From Streptomyces griseus subsp. griseus (lineage in GTDB: Bacteria; Actinomycetota; Actinomycetes; Streptomycetales; Streptomycetaceae), in contig NZ_JOJE01000040.1 of assembly GCF_000720255.1 (NCBI RefSeq), positions 1 to 64,000 of the forward strand: DNA of 64,000 nt, in the 5' to 3' direction. The translations under genes and the position numbers were made by a program. Below the pieces are notes generated by a model. The model worked only from the letters and a program-made list of their open reading frames with translations, was not told the DNA's origin and did not search any database. Below, piece after piece: positions 63,637 to 64,000 of this stretch (the stretch's first letter is position 1; the number at the start of each line of letters is the position of its first letter).

Positions 63637-64000
63637 CACGCCCTCCACCTATTGTCGTTCTGCGGCCGGTCGATCATATAGGTGGTGCAACCAGCCTTGT
63701 GAGGGAGGCATGCAGTGAGCGGAACTCATCGGGCGGATGCGTCAGGTCCGGCACCCGACCGGCACCGTCCTGTCACTGAACACCAAGGAGACAGCTCATA
63801 GAACCGGCTGGGGCATAGAGGCCCTCGGCCGGGTGCGGCAGAGGGGCCCAGATGGCATCGGGGAGAGCGAACGATTACCTTCCCCACGCGGAGCATCGCG
63901 AGGCCAAAGCCCTGGGGGCGGCTTACCGGCCGAAGGCCAGGTGGGCATCGGGCAGGCGCCGTCACCGCATGCCAGCCCCGGCCCACACGGCGAAGGCGCT
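63637..64000. other. 364-bp right edge without supported gene
   Basis: The first bases hold the promoter of the MOSC gene (AT-richer CGATCATATAGGTGG at ~63670). After that no open frame has a convincing start, codon bias or motif. Confidence 0.5.

Noticed and set aside
63726..63986. 86-aa minus-strand frame at the right edge
   Set aside because: Pro/Arg-rich with no motif or ribosome site; typical chance frame in GC-rich DNA.

Overview
The window is very GC-rich actinobacterial DNA. GTG and TTG starts, ATGA/GTGA stop-start overlaps, third positions that are almost always G or C, and family content (SCO2400-like protein, DUF5947, DUF6333, LAXTG sortase substrate, RsbW/RsbV-like pair) point to Streptomyces. 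Many remnants and insertion-sequence debris suggest an accessory, probably arm-proximal, stretch of chromosome. No rRNA, tRNA or CRISPR array was seen.

Layout. (1) 0.2-3.4 kb, minus: three overlapping genes, a lipocalin/CrtC-like protein, an SCP2-like/polyprenyl synthetase fusion and a small unknown protein. (2) 3.5-5.4 kb: an NmrA-like reductase divergent from an AraC regulator. (3) 5.5-13.1 kb: a GAF-LuxR regulator divergent from a five-gene operon (Tat lipoprotein, double ATPase, permease, YtcJ-like amidohydrolase, luciferase-like monooxygenase) that looks like uptake plus catabolism of one small molecule; a perfect 8-8-8 dyad lies between them. (4) 13.2-28.0 kb: a complete high-affinity (group 1h/5) [NiFe] uptake hydrogenase island, with hypEDCFBA on minus and, divergently, hypX, small and large subunits, a NifU-like protein, DUF5947, several unknown accessory proteins and a maturation protease on plus. 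It should let the cell use trace atmospheric H2. (5) 29.1-33.6 kb: a lasso-peptide cluster (precursor, cyclase, RRE protein, leader peptidase, ABC exporter); the core LLGRAGNDRLILSKN marks it as citrulassin-type. (6) 33.7-38.7 kb: a 1451-residue CtpI-like P-type ATPase and a small membrane partner.

(7) 38.9-46.4 kb: a run of damaged genes mixed with intact ones: an Orn/Lys/Arg decarboxylase with four indels, a DUF2071 gene with an in-frame TGA, an alcohol dehydrogenase tail, and a phytase with one frameshift, beside IclR, SCO2400-like and unknown genes. (8) 46.4-58.4 kb: an anti-sigma kinase/antagonist pair, zinc-ribbon protein, LuxR remnant, expansin, DUF6333, an 832-residue sortase-anchored surface protein, a glycosyltransferase pair, DUF2809, a flavin-reductase-like protein, M1 peptidase and ZIP transporter. 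(9) 58.4-64 kb: GDSL esterase, RibD-like reductase and MOSC protein separated by relics: an IS5 fragment, a penicillin-binding-protein tail, a 34-bp perfect palindrome, and an IS701/IS5 chimeric transposase remnant.

The hydrogenase island is one unit: HypA/HypB insert nickel, HypC/D/E/F build the Fe(CN)2CO centre with HypX supplying CO, and the protease trims the large-subunit tail. The lasso operon is self-contained for backbone synthesis, but an enzyme converting Arg9 to citrulline was not found here.
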